Assembly: GCA_029821755.1 (NCBI GenBank)
Contig: JALGSV010000037.1
Coordinates: 1-34,404, forward strand
Reading direction: 5' to 3'
DNA from: Candidatus Zipacnadum vermilionense
Lineage (GTDB): Bacteria > Armatimonadota > Zipacnadia > Zipacnadales > Zipacnadaceae
Length of the DNA: 34,404 nt
Of this stretch, positions 16,050-22,903 are shown piece after piece. The position numbers and the translations under genes were made by a program. Position 1 is the stretch's first letter. Each line of letters begins with the position of its first letter. Under the pieces are notes generated by a model. It was given only the letters and a program-made list of their open reading frames with translations. It was not told where the DNA came from and searched no databases.

Positions 16050-17132
16050 CTACTCCATGCTGAGGGCCTGCCCCGTGGATGCCTCCGGAGCGGCCGTACT
16101 AAGGTCAAGCTCCTCGAGCTGACCCGTCTCCTGCTGTGTCGCCCAGGGTAGCTTCTCGACCGCAGCGTTCTTCGTGGTGGTGTCCGAATGGAGGCAAATG
16201 CTTGTAGTACTTATGTTCGAGTGGCCTAGGAGGTGAGAGACGGTGGCGACGTCTACCCCGGCCAAGACGAGTTGGGTCGCGAAGGCGTGCCTCAAGCTGT
16301 GGGGCGTAAGTCCCAGACCCTCCAGCCCCGCGCGCGCTAACAGTCGCCTGAAGAGCCTGTAGAAGCCGTTGGTGCACAGACGCCCGCCCTCCCTGCCTGT
16401 CACCAGGGGCCCGGCGTGTGGTTGTCGGTCTTGGAGGCAAGCCTTGACCGTGGCTTGGGCCGCACGACACAGGGGTACGACTCGCTCCCGGCGCCCCTTG
16501 CCCATCACGCGGACTTGCTCGTATCCGGCGCTGAGATCCCCGACGTTCAAACCAAGGACCTCCGCGCGGCGCAGTCCGGCCATGAGCATCAGCGTGAGAA
16601 TGAGTCGCTCGCGGTCGTTGCGGCAGGCCGCCAGAAGGGCGCCGCATTGTTCTAGGCTCGGGACCTTCGGGAAGACGACTCGGCGTTTGGGGAGTTCCAG
16701 GCCAGCCACCGGGTTCCGCGTGATGATCCCCAGGTCGAGGAGGTACCGAAACCAGCCTCTTAGGGCGTATGCCCGCCTTCGGATCGAGGCAGGCGCGAGG
16801 TGGGCGAGTTGTCCTGCATACCGGTGTACGTGCTGGGGTAGGACTTGCTCGACGCAAGCAACGCCCTCCTCTTCGAGAAACCGGATGAGCAGAAGGGCAT
16901 CTTGCTCGTAGGCCTTGACCGTTCTCGGAGAGCAGTCGCGGTAGTCGGCAAGGTGCGTCAGGTACTGCCGGAGGGCTGAGTGCAGTGCGGTTCCCGTCGA
17001 ACAGGCCCTTGGAAGTGCTCCGTCGCCTCCGGCAGGAGACGGCGGGACAGGCGCCCTCTGGAGTTCGCTGGGCGCTCCCTCTTCGATTGGGACCGTCACC
17101 GCAGCGGGAGTGTCGGAAGTCGATACGCTCAT
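16050..17132 (-). CDS. Tyrosine recombinase with the catalytic Tyr replaced by Cys
   Basis: A 360-residue XerC/D-like protein. The core-binding domain lies at about residues 48-140 (SALRQYLTHLADYRDCSPRT) and the catalytic domain follows, with Arg188 (AGLRRAEV), Lys212 (GKGRRER), His278-x-x-Arg281 (HSLRHAFATQ) and His304 (LLGHSNIS). Where the family has IYxH the sequence is STTSICLHSD. Codon 313 is TGC (16194-16196), one base from TAC, and no Tyr lies nearby. Strand cleavage by the usual route is therefore not expected; DNA binding could remain. The start at 17132 is chosen for AGAGGTG before ATG; the frame is open to a GTG at 17228. The gene lies upstream of the primase-helicase in the same operon. 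Confidence 0.88.
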   Translation of the reverse strand: MSVSTSDTPAAVTVPIEEGAPSELQRAPVPPSPAGGDGALPRACSTGTALHSALRQYLTHLADYRDCSPRTVKAYEQDALLLIRFLEEEGVACVEQVLPQHVHRYAGQLAHLAPASIRRRAYALRGWFRYLLDLGIITRNPVAGLELPKRRVVFPKVPSLEQCGALLAACRNDRERLILTLMLMAGLRRAEVLGLNVGDLSAGYEQVRVMGKGRRERVVPLCRAAQATVKACLQDRQPHAGPLVTGREGGRLCTNGFYRLFRRLLARAGLEGLGLTPHSLRHAFATQLVLAGVDVATVSHLLGHSNISTTSICLHSDTTTKNAAVEKLPWATQQETGQLEELDLSTAAPEASTGQALSME

Positions 17133-17182
17133 GGGTGCACCTCTTGACGTACCTACGGCCCAGGAGCGGGCCGGGTAGCACA

Positions 17183-17269
17183 AAGCCGGAACCGAGGGCG
17201 CCAGTCGCCCGGATGGTTCCGGCTTCACTTACTCGGACCCCAAGGGGGTCCTTCCGCTAACGCGGAAGG
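17183..17269. repeat. Three hairpins upstream of the recombinase gene
   Basis: AAGCCGGAACC (17183-17193) pairs with GGTTCCGGCTT (17215-17225), with GGGCG/CGCCC nested inside. GGACCCC/GGGGTCC (17235-17251) has a 3-nt loop, and CCTTCCGC-TAAC-GCGGAAGG spans 17250-17269. They fill the gap between the short ORF and the recombinase start. No T run follows, so they may be operators, leader structures or recombination sites rather than terminators. Confidence 0.55.
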
Positions 17270-17288
17270 TCAGTTGTCGTTGACCGTG

Positions 17289-17483
17289 TTACAACAATGC
17301 CAGCTTGCCCTTGCCCGTGATCTTCAGATGGTATTCGGTCGGCGGCCGACCCGCTCGGACGGCTTCAATGATCAAGATGCGAGGCGTGTCTGTCGGCAGC
17401 AAGATCCGGGTGGCCCGGGAATCGACGCGGACCTCCTCACCGGGGCATTCGGACGCGAGAGTTGCACACATCTCGGTCCGCAT
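17289..17483 (-). CDS. Short protein of unknown function
   Basis: A 64-residue product from ATG 17483, or 82 from a GTG at 17537 that lies 6 bp after the stop of the zinc-finger gene. The body RILLPTDTPRILIIEAVRAG and RPPTEYHLKITGKGKLALL looks like a small beta-rich protein. The overlap-like spacing with the gene upstream suggests a shared transcript. No family is recognised, and no strong ribosome site marks either start. Confidence 0.45.
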   Translation of the reverse strand: MRTEMCATLASECPGEEVRVDSRATRILLPTDTPRILIIEAVRAGRPPTEYHLKITGKGKLALL

Positions 17484-17543
17484 GTCGCTCGCCGGCGTCC
17501 TGACTGGCTGCGCTCCATGGCGTTGGTCGTGTTCCACAGCAGT

Positions 17544-18569
17544 CTACTTCTCCTTGTGCTGCCGGGGCGTTTGTCCCGCGTCCCCATGCTGTTGACCGCC
17601 TTGGCTGCCACGTCGGGCGCGGTAACGGTGCTGCTTGTGCGCGTTTGCGCACTTCGGGCTGCAGTGATCTTGGCGCGAGTTCTCTTTCTTGAACAGCTTC
17701 TGGCATTTCGGATGGGCACACCGAGTGTAGGTGTCGCTGCGGTCTACAGCAGCTGCAAGCTGATCCCATGCCCAGGTTACTGAGTTGGGAAGGCAATCCA
17801 GCATTATCTTGGTCACCCGGAAGGTCTCGAAGCCCACAGCGCCAAGCAAGACTACTAGCCGTCGCTGGCTGTGACTGGTGTTGCCAGCAAACCAGTCGAC
17901 GCTCTTCAGCGCGCTCCTCGCTTCCTGTACGACGGGGGCACCATTCTGGCTTTCTGACAGAGCTGCTGACAGATCGGACCTTGACGCCTCCAGTAGCAGC
18001 GCGTCAAACACTCGCCGAAGGGCGGCTTGGTTGTGGCGCATGAGCTGCATCGCGGTCTCCGGCGTCAAGGGCATCCAGTAGTACATTGCACCGTCTTGGT
18101 CGTGCAGTGCTACTTCCAGGGGCCGGCGATCTTCAGGAGCCTTCTGGAATCCTGGTTCCACGGAGGACTCCCACACATCCCTGTTGAAAGCCCTCACCAG
18201 GTCCGTCGATGCAGGGTCCACCGGCCTGAATGGAGCGTGAGGTTCGACGTACAGCGCGGCCCGACCACGCACGCTCCAGGTCAAAGGCCAGTTGCAGAAG
18301 AGGAGGAAGTCGTCGTCCACGAATCCTTGCAGTCCAGCGGGCAGCCCCCGACGAACGAATTCCGCGACCGCGGGGAGGTTTGCTGGACTTAGGTCAAGCT
18401 CGTAGAAGTCAAGAAGAAACGTCGGCCACCCGCCTGCAACGCGGGGGGAGCCTGATTCGCGGTAGAAGGCTGCCAGCACGTCGTCGTCGCCCGTGTCAAC
18501 GAGGTCTCCGACGGGAGGCGGATACGGTCCATCCCACTGCGGAAGTAACTTATCGGCTTGGTTACTCAT
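17544..18569 (-). CDS. CGNR-like zinc-finger protein
   Basis: A 341-residue protein. The C-terminal finger has Cys284, Cys289, Cys303 and Cys307 in RCAHPKCQKLFKKENSRQDH then CSPKCANAHKQHRYRARR. This is the CGNR-type pattern (C-x4-C...yC-s-x-x-C-a-x-x-x-x-x-R-y-R-x-R) found at the end of bacterial transcription regulators. The front (1-280) has no recognised fold; it is acidic and Trp/Leu-rich. A DNA-binding role is likely. The gene has its own promoter, which puts the transcription start only 2-4 nt before the ATG. Inverted repeats around that promoter suggest self-regulation. It lies between the two longer recombinase genes. Confidence 0.65.
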   Translation of the reverse strand: MSNQADKLLPQWDGPYPPPVGDLVDTGDDDVLAAFYRESGSPRVAGGWPTFLLDFYELDLSPANLPAVAEFVRRGLPAGLQGFVDDDFLLFCNWPLTWSVRGRAALYVEPHAPFRPVDPASTDLVRAFNRDVWESSVEPGFQKAPEDRRPLEVALHDQDGAMYYWMPLTPETAMQLMRHNQAALRRVFDALLLEASRSDLSAALSESQNGAPVVQEARSALKSVDWFAGNTSHSQRRLVVLLGAVGFETFRVTKIMLDCLPNSVTWAWDQLAAAVDRSDTYTRCAHPKCQKLFKKENSRQDHCSPKCANAHKQHRYRARRGSQGGQQHGDAGQTPRQHKEK

Positions 18570-18613
18570 GCTATTGGCACTTTACCACAAGTTTAGTAAC
18601 CAGTCAATAGCAT
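18560..18613 (-). promoter_or_regulatory. Promoter and candidate operator of the zinc-finger gene
   Basis: On the minus strand TTGACT (18602-18607), 17-bp spacer, TAAAGT (18579-18584). Transcription would begin near 18572, with the ATG at 18569, so the mRNA would be nearly leaderless. Two inverted repeats surround it: GGTTACT (18560-18566) with AGTAACC (18595-18601), and ATGCTATTG (18568-18576) with CAATAGCAT (18605-18613). A protein bound there would cover -35, -10 and the start codon. Confidence 0.65.
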
Positions 18614-18669
18614 AAGATGGTTATTTACTTGCCGAGCATCACGGTTCTTTTGCACACCGGCCGTGTGCG

Positions 18670-19584
18670 TTACCCCCCTGCCGCCGACGGGAAGTTCAGC
18701 AGCGGATGGCTTGCCACGGCATTTCGCAGCTCGGTTCCGCTGACGCTCAGATAGATCGCCGTGGTGTCCAGACGGCTGTGCCCTAGGAGCTTCTGGATTT
18801 CCAGGAGGCTTGCGCTCCCGCTCTGCAGCAGCAGCGTGGCCATGCTGTGCCGCAGCATGTGCAGGTGGGCCTTGTCCGCCTCGATGCCGCTGGCCGCCAG
18901 GATGCCTCGCCAGATGCGCTGCATCCCCGAGGGGTAGATGCGGTTGCCGTGGAAGGTAGTGAACAGGTAGTCGTGCGCGCACGCCGGACGAAACTCCAGC
19001 CAGTCGGCCACAGCGTCCACCACCTCATCCACCAGGGGGATCGCTCGGTACTTGCTCCCCTTCCCCTTGACCACCACGGGCTTGTCTTTCAGGCACACGT
19101 CGGTAAGGTGCAGACCGATCAGTTCGCCCCGGCGCATGCCGGTGAAGATCAGCATGGACATCATCGCGTAGTTGCGCAGGGCACAGCGAGCGGTGCGGTT
19201 CTGCTGGGCGCCGTCGAGGATCTGTTGGAGCACGTCCTTGTTAAGGTACCGGGGTATCCCACGCTGCTGACGAGGAACCGAGACGGGGCTGACCGGATCG
19301 CCCTGGGCGACGCCGATCTTCTGCAGGTACGACCAGAAGCTGCGCAGGGCGTACAGGTGGCGAGCGACGGTGTTGTTGACAAGGCCGCGGTGGTGCATGG
19401 AGATCACCCATTCGCGGACTAGGGTCGTGGTCACCTCGGAGGGCTCAGGGGAGACGCCCTGCTCGACGAGGAACTGGGAGAGTTAGTGGAGATCGTGGCG
19501 GTAGGAGCGGGCGGTGAGGGGGCTACAGCCGAGTTCGGCCTCCAGGTAAACCGCAAAATCCCGGACAAGTAGGTCTAGAAGCAT
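18670..19584 (-). pseudogene. Tyrosine recombinase with a nonsense codon in its N-terminal domain
   Basis: From ATG 19584 the frame would give 304 residues, the usual XerC/D length. It begins MLLDLLVRDFAVYLEAELGC, then SPLTARSYRHDLH, and codon 34 is TAA (19483-19485). The same frame continues LSQFLVEQGVSPEPSEV and then the whole catalytic domain: GMRRGEL (Arg), VKGKGSKYR (Lys), HMLRHSMAT (His, Arg), LLGHSRLDTT (His) and AIYLSV (Tyr). A restart at ATG 19434 would give 254 residues lacking half the core-binding domain. It is the gene nearest to rnpB, the place expected for an integrase next to its att site. Either it is dead, it restarts, or the stop is a sequencing error. Confidence 0.85.
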
Positions 19585-19591
19585 GGGGTTT

Positions 19592-19614
19592 AGCACACAC
19601 CTTTCTTGTGTGCT
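19592..19614 (-). repeat. Hairpin in the leader of the rnpB-proximal recombinase gene
   Basis: AGCACACA (19592-19599) and TGTGTGCT (19607-19614) form a perfect 8-bp stem. On the minus strand the loop is AGAAAGG, the only Shine-Dalgarno-like run before the ATG at 19584, so the hairpin could control translation or be an operator. Confidence 0.5.
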
Positions 19615-19662
19615 GCCCCTTGCGAAGACCGGTCACTTGGTCCGGGATCAGGCCGGTTCCCC

Positions 19663-19710
19663 GGAAAGTGGGTACATAAGCCTAGTAATGGAGCTTATGT
19701 TACCCACTTT
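19663..19710. other. Inverted repeat matching the rnpB 3' end, candidate attachment site
   Basis: AAAGTGGGTACATAAGC (19665-19681) and GCTTATGTTACCCACTTT (19693-19710) are inverted copies with one bulged base and an 11-bp centre. The left arm with flanks (19663-19682) matches the terminal 20 bases of rnpB (19748-19767) at 17 positions, in the same sense. The two lie 85 bp apart. Two inverted arms around a short centre is the layout of a tyrosine-recombinase core site. No T run follows, so it is a poor terminator for rnpB. Confidence 0.65.
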
Positions 19711-19746
19711 AGGGAAAACCGCATGAAATTCACCGAAAATAGGCCT

Positions 19747-20253
19747 CGGAGAGTGGGTCTATAAGCCGAATTCTGTACCCGGGGGTGCCGGGTGGCAGCC
19801 ATTTCTCTGGGGGTGCCGCTGGGCTTCCCACTTGCGGCCAACCCGGAAGTCAGGGGGCGGGCCACCCCTGCCCCCTCGCTCCCTGACCCCTCCCGCCTCC
19901 CGCTGGCTTCAGCATCAAGCCGCCTGCTCAGCGTGAGTGCGGTCAGGGAGCGAGAGGGCGCTTCCCTATTAGGCCTTGCTCCGAGCGGGGTTTGGCCGGC
20001 CGTCGCGTCTCCGCGACGCCGGTGAGCTCTTACCTCACCATTTCACCCTTACCGGGACCCGTGGGCCGCAGCTACGCCCTTTTGAGACGCGCCGCCTGCC
20101 CCGGGCTTGCGGCTCTACGCCGCCCCCGGCGGTATGTTTCTGTTCCACTGGCCGTCGGGTTGCCCCGCCTGGCATTTCGCCAGCGCTCTGCCCTGCGGAG
20201 TTCGGACTTTCCTCACCGGCTAGCGCCGGTGCGGCTGCCCGACCCACTCTCCG
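19747..20253 (-). ncRNA. rnpB: RNase P RNA, bacterial type A
   Basis: The catalytic RNA of ribonuclease P, which matures tRNA 5' ends. The minus strand shows the universal blocks: GAGGAAAGTCCGAACTCC near the 5' end (P4 strand and P5), GGTAAGGGTGAAATGGTGAG then GTAAGAGCTCACC in the specificity domain, and ACAGAATTCGGCTTATAG near the 3' end. Helix P1 closes the molecule: CGGAGAGTGGGT (5') with ACCCACTCTCCG (3'), 12 perfect pairs. About 507 nt is long for type A; the extra length is G+C-rich and lies in the variable part at about 19790-19960. A promoter lies just upstream. The element described above abuts the 3' end. Confidence 0.97.
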
Positions 20254-20258
20254 GCCAT

Positions 20259-20288
20259 ATTATACTGCGGAGACAGGGGAAAGTCGAA
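20259..20288 (-). promoter_or_regulatory. rnpB promoter
   Basis: On the minus strand TTCGAC (20283-20288), 18-bp spacer, TATAAT (20259-20264). The predicted start, 6-7 nt on, falls at 20252-20253, exactly where helix P1 begins. The perfect -10 suits a strongly expressed stable RNA. Confidence 0.8.
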
Positions 20289-20620
20289 CGTCACAAAGGA
20301 GGCGGGCCTTCTCGGCCAGGCGCACCGACACAGGCGGCGGCCAGCGCATGGGGCAAGACAAGTGCTCTGTCCGCTGCTAGCGGGCGAGCTGGAAGCGTGC
20401 CCCAGGCGGAGGGGAGGTTGCCACCCCGCGCCGGCGAGACGCCGGTGCCACTGGAGCACAGCGTCCCCACCTCGCGAGGGGCGAGAACGCCCATCGTACC
20501 CGAAGGGCGGGCGAGAAGGCCCCTGCGGGGGGAGGGGCGCGTGGGTAAGGGAATGGGGGAATATCCGGGCGATCCATCGTCCGCGCGGGCTAGTATAGCC
20601 CGCGACACGCCAAGGGGAGG
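20289..20620. other. Non-coding gap upstream of rnpB
   Basis: No protein-like frame. A perfect 9-bp hairpin, CGCGGGCTA-GTA-TAGCCCGCG, lies at 20584-20604, just after the terminator of the next transcription unit. The rest is G+C-rich with no recognised element. Confidence 0.45.
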
Positions 20621-20672
20621 CTAAAAAATATAGCAGCCGGATTCACTTCGGGGCAGAACGAATCCGGCTGCT
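20621..20672 (-). terminator. Strong intrinsic terminator
   Basis: AGCAGCCGGATTC (20632-20644) and GAATCCGGCTGCT (20660-20672) form a perfect 13-bp stem with a 15-nt loop. On the minus strand it is followed by ATATTTTTTAG. It ends a minus-strand transcript coming from about 20844. Confidence 0.88.
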
Positions 20673-20844
20673 GGGTACTCCGCCCTAGCTGCGGTTACGA
20701 CCAAGCTTCATCTGGGCGGAGACGGGCCCGATTTTGCAGGCGGGGCACCAATCGTGGGGGCGATGGAGAGCTGCATCTCGAGCCACGTTTTGTGGGGTAG
20801 TTGTCGCTTTGTATAAGTTCTGCTGCCTAAACCTGCTCAGGCTT
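20621..20844 (-). ncRNA. Short transcription unit, small RNA or micro-protein mRNA
   Basis: A near-consensus promoter and a strong terminator bound a transcript of about 225 nt that contains no known RNA family signature (not tmRNA, SRP or 6S by eye). A possible coding part exists: from a GTG at 20789-20791 the frame reads ARDAALHRPHDWCPACKIGP then VSAQMKLGRNRS-stop (20685), 35 residues with a CPAC pair. There is no Shine-Dalgarno before it, and the frame stays open upstream to the promoter. The stop is 12 bp before the terminator stem, as expected for a real gene end. I cannot decide between a structural RNA and a short zinc-type protein. Confidence 0.55.
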
Positions 20845-20850
20845 GCACAC

Positions 20851-20879
20851 ATGTTAGTCAGATCGCAGTGGTTTGTCAA
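20851..20879 (-). promoter_or_regulatory. Near-consensus promoter of the short transcription unit
   Basis: On the minus strand TTGACA (20874-20879), 17-bp spacer, TAACAT (20851-20856). The -35 is perfect and the spacing optimal. Start of transcription is predicted near 20844. Confidence 0.8.
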
Positions 20880-21244
20880 GGCCTCAGCACAGTTATTTTC
20901 GGGCGACAAGCACGACGGCAAGCACAAGGGCAGGCACGAGTATAATCGACGCCCCGGCGCTCTTCCGAGTGCACCCTTCCGGAGGGGTTGAGGGATAATC
21001 CTGCGTGGATGGCAGCCGGCAGACGGCGGGACATCTCCCGGCGGGGCAATTCCCTTGGGGTTCACCTGCCCCGCGGGTCGGGCAGGCGTCAGTCCCCGGG
21101 AGGGGGTACCGTCCCGGAGAGCAGTATCACTCGGGGGCTGAGGTTCCGGGTGAGGAAGAGGATTCCGAGGCGAGAGCGGGGAACTCTCGCACTGGCGAAG
21201 CGGTCCCAAGAAGTAAACCAGTTGGTGAAGATGAGGTCTCAGAT
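20880..21244. other. Intergenic region before the thioredoxin-like gene
   Basis: No credible gene. A perfect plus-strand TATAAT (20941-20946) could be the -10 for the following gene, but no good -35 lies 16-18 bp upstream, and the leader would be about 300 nt. Several short G/C palindromes occur around 21050-21180. Confidence 0.35.
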
Positions 21245-21703
21245 ATGACTGCAAGACCGTCGTGCGTCGCCGCGCTGCTAACGGCGGCGTTGCTGTTGAC
21301 CTATGCCGGATGCCCAGCTCCTCCCGAGGCCGGAGTGGACGAGATTGCCTGGATAACGTCTTTCCCGGAGGCCCTAGCCGCTGCGCAGGCGGCCCAGAAG
21401 CCCCTACTGATCGATTTCACCGCGGACTGGTGCGGTTTCTGCCACATGCTGGCCGAGCAGTCCTTTCCCCACCCCCGTATCCAGGCCCTCAAGGACGCGT
21501 TAGTGTGGGCTCGGATCGACGCCGAGCGCGAGGAGGCGCTGTTCGTCAAGTACCAGGTGCAGGGCCTGCCGACACTGGTGATGGTAGATGGCGAGGGGCG
21601 CGAGATCACGCGCCTGCGGGGGTTTGTCGACGGGAAGAACCTAGCCAACTTCATCGAGCAGGGCCTGACCAAGAGCCGGCTGCTACGACCGGGATCTGGG
21701 TAG
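21245..21703 (+). CDS. Thioredoxin-fold lipoprotein
   Basis: A 152-residue protein. Residues 1-23 are a lipoprotein signal with lipobox TYAGC (Cys23 would carry the lipid), so it should sit on the outer face of the cytoplasmic membrane. The thioredoxin fold follows: KPLLIDFTADWCGFCHML with the redox pair Cys63/Cys66, and GLPTLVMVDGEG with the cis-Pro. The WCGFCHM centre resembles the DsbD C-terminal domain and thioredoxin_7 proteins, which pass electrons to exported thiol proteins. The start is set by GAGG 8 bp before the ATG; the frame is open further up but without protein-like features. The partner is unknown. Confidence 0.88.
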   Translation: MTARPSCVAALLTAALLLTYAGCPAPPEAGVDEIAWITSFPEALAAAQAAQKPLLIDFTADWCGFCHMLAEQSFPHPRIQALKDALVWARIDAEREEALFVKYQVQGLPTLVMVDGEGREITRLRGFVDGKNLANFIEQGLTKSRLLRPGSG

Positions 21704-21875
21704 CCGGGCACCGGGCATTCGCGGAGGCAATCCCGACCGGCCCCACTCATTCCTCCCTCCTAGGTAGCCCTATTGCTACAGAAGAGAGGCCCTTGAGAGA
21801 CAGGGGGGCTTGTCGCGGCGGACGTGCAGCTCCTGGACAGATATTCACGGATTGGCGCCTCGGGAGGGGCAAACC

Positions 21876-22229
21876 ATGTCATACGCTGAACAAACGCCGC
21901 AACAGATCTGGGTGACGACGGCGAACAGCTTCGAGGGATACCGCGTGGGCAAGTACCTGGGGATCGTCCGCGGCCTCACGGTGCGGTCTCGGGGGGCCTT
22001 GGGGCAGATTGGGGCCAGTTTCCAGCGCATCGTGGGGGGAAACATCACGCTGTACACTGAGATGTGCGAACACGCCCGCGAGGAAGCCTTCGGCCTGATG
22101 TGTCAACACGCGGTGGAGAAGGGCGCCAACGGCATAGTGGCCATGCGCTACGACGCTACCGAGGTGGGCGACGGCACCACCGAGGTGCTGGCTTACGGGA
22201 CGGCCGTCGTGATCGAGGCGGAGCAGTAG
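21876..22229 (+). CDS. YbjQ/UPF0145-family protein
   Basis: A 117-residue protein with the YbjQ pattern: FEGYRVGKYLGIVRGLTVRS, GGNITLYTEMCEHAREEAFG, KGANGIVAMRYDATEV and EVLAYGTAVVIE. Members are small cytosolic proteins that form ring-like pentamers and are labelled heavy-metal-binding by structure; their role is not established. AGGGGC precedes the ATG and the length is normal. The EamA half-transporter gene starts 31 bp downstream, so the two may share a transcript. Confidence 0.9.
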   Translation: MSYAEQTPQQIWVTTANSFEGYRVGKYLGIVRGLTVRSRGALGQIGASFQRIVGGNITLYTEMCEHAREEAFGLMCQHAVEKGANGIVAMRYDATEVGDGTTEVLAYGTAVVIEAEQ

Positions 22230-22260
22230 ACAGCAAGTCTCCCGGCTAGGAGCCAGCACG

Positions 22261-22692
22261 ATGAACCCGACCGCATTTCTGTTGGCGCTAACGGCCTTCG
22301 TCCTGTGGGGAATGGCGCCCCTGTTCGACAAGCTGGGGATGCAGGGGCTGTCGCCTCTGGCGGGGCTGACGGTGCGGGCGATGGCGGCGGCGGCGATGGT
22401 CGCCGTGTATGCCACCATTGCGGGGGTGTGGAAGGAAATCGCCGCGGCGCCGCGCGCGACGGTGGGCTACCTCGTCCTCAGTGCAGCGTTCGGGGCCGTG
22501 CTGGGGCAACTGGCTTACTATGCGGCGCTCAAGCAGGAGGGGCTGGCAAAAGTGCTGCTGATCTCCGCCGCCTATCCGCTGATGGCCGTGGCGCTGGCCA
22601 TAGTCTTTCTGAAGGAAGACGTGACCGTGCCGAAGGTGGCAGGGGCGGTGCTAGTAGTGACGGGTATGGTGGTCATTAAGGGGTGGGGGTAG
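22261..22692 (+). CDS. EamA (DMT-superfamily) half-size transporter
   Basis: A 143-residue membrane protein equal to a single EamA repeat with five hydrophobic helices: AFLLALTAFVLWGMAPLFDK, GLTVRAMAAAAMVAVYATIA, GYLVLSAAFGAVLGQLAYYA, VLLISAAYPLMAVALAIVF and VAGAVLVVTGMVVIKGWG. YYAALKQEGLAKV before the fourth helix and P-L-M-A in it are typical. Larger members have two repeats; single-repeat ones work as dimers. AGGAG precedes the ATG. Substrate unknown; amino acids or metabolites are usual for the superfamily. Confidence 0.88.
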   Translation: MNPTAFLLALTAFVLWGMAPLFDKLGMQGLSPLAGLTVRAMAAAAMVAVYATIAGVWKEIAAAPRATVGYLVLSAAFGAVLGQLAYYAALKQEGLAKVLLISAAYPLMAVALAIVFLKEDVTVPKVAGAVLVVTGMVVIKGWG

Positions 22693-22820
22693 CAGGCGGA
22701 GGCGGGGCGGACCTAACCCGCCCGGGGGGGGCTAGGGGGTGTCGCGAGGAGATGGGGCAGTCCACAGCCCCAACCAGCTCCGGGCGGCCTTGAAAAGGCC
22801 ACCAATGCCGAGCGCAATGG

Positions 22821-22849
22821 TTGTCGGCGGGAAGAGGTTGTGCTATAAT
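22821..22849 (+). promoter_or_regulatory. rpmE promoter with extended -10
   Basis: TTGTCG (22821-22826), 17-bp spacer, TATAAT (22844-22849) preceded by TGC. Start of transcription is predicted near 22856, giving a leader of about 48 nt. Confidence 0.8.
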
Positions 22850-22853
22850 CATG

Positions 22854-22879
22854 AGGCCTCGGCAGAAGCGCCGGGGCCT
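22854..22879 (+). promoter_or_regulatory. Leader hairpin before rpmE
   Basis: AGGCCTCGGC (22854-22863), loop AGAAGC, GCCGGGGCCT (22870-22879): ten pairs with one G-U. It lies at the very start of the rpmE message, 24 bp before the ATG. It could stabilise the mRNA or be bound by L31 itself, as in other ribosomal-protein leaders; that is inference. Confidence 0.5.
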
Positions 22880-22903
22880 ATCGTGTTTTGAGGAGAGGTC
22901 AGC

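Noticed and set aside
18652-18668. Palindrome GCACACCGGCCGTGTGC as terminator of the recombinase gene
   Set aside because: On the minus strand an A-rich run follows, not a T run.
20632-20672. tRNA-like stem
   Set aside because: It is a single long hairpin followed by a T run on the minus strand, with no D, anticodon or T arm; it is a terminator.
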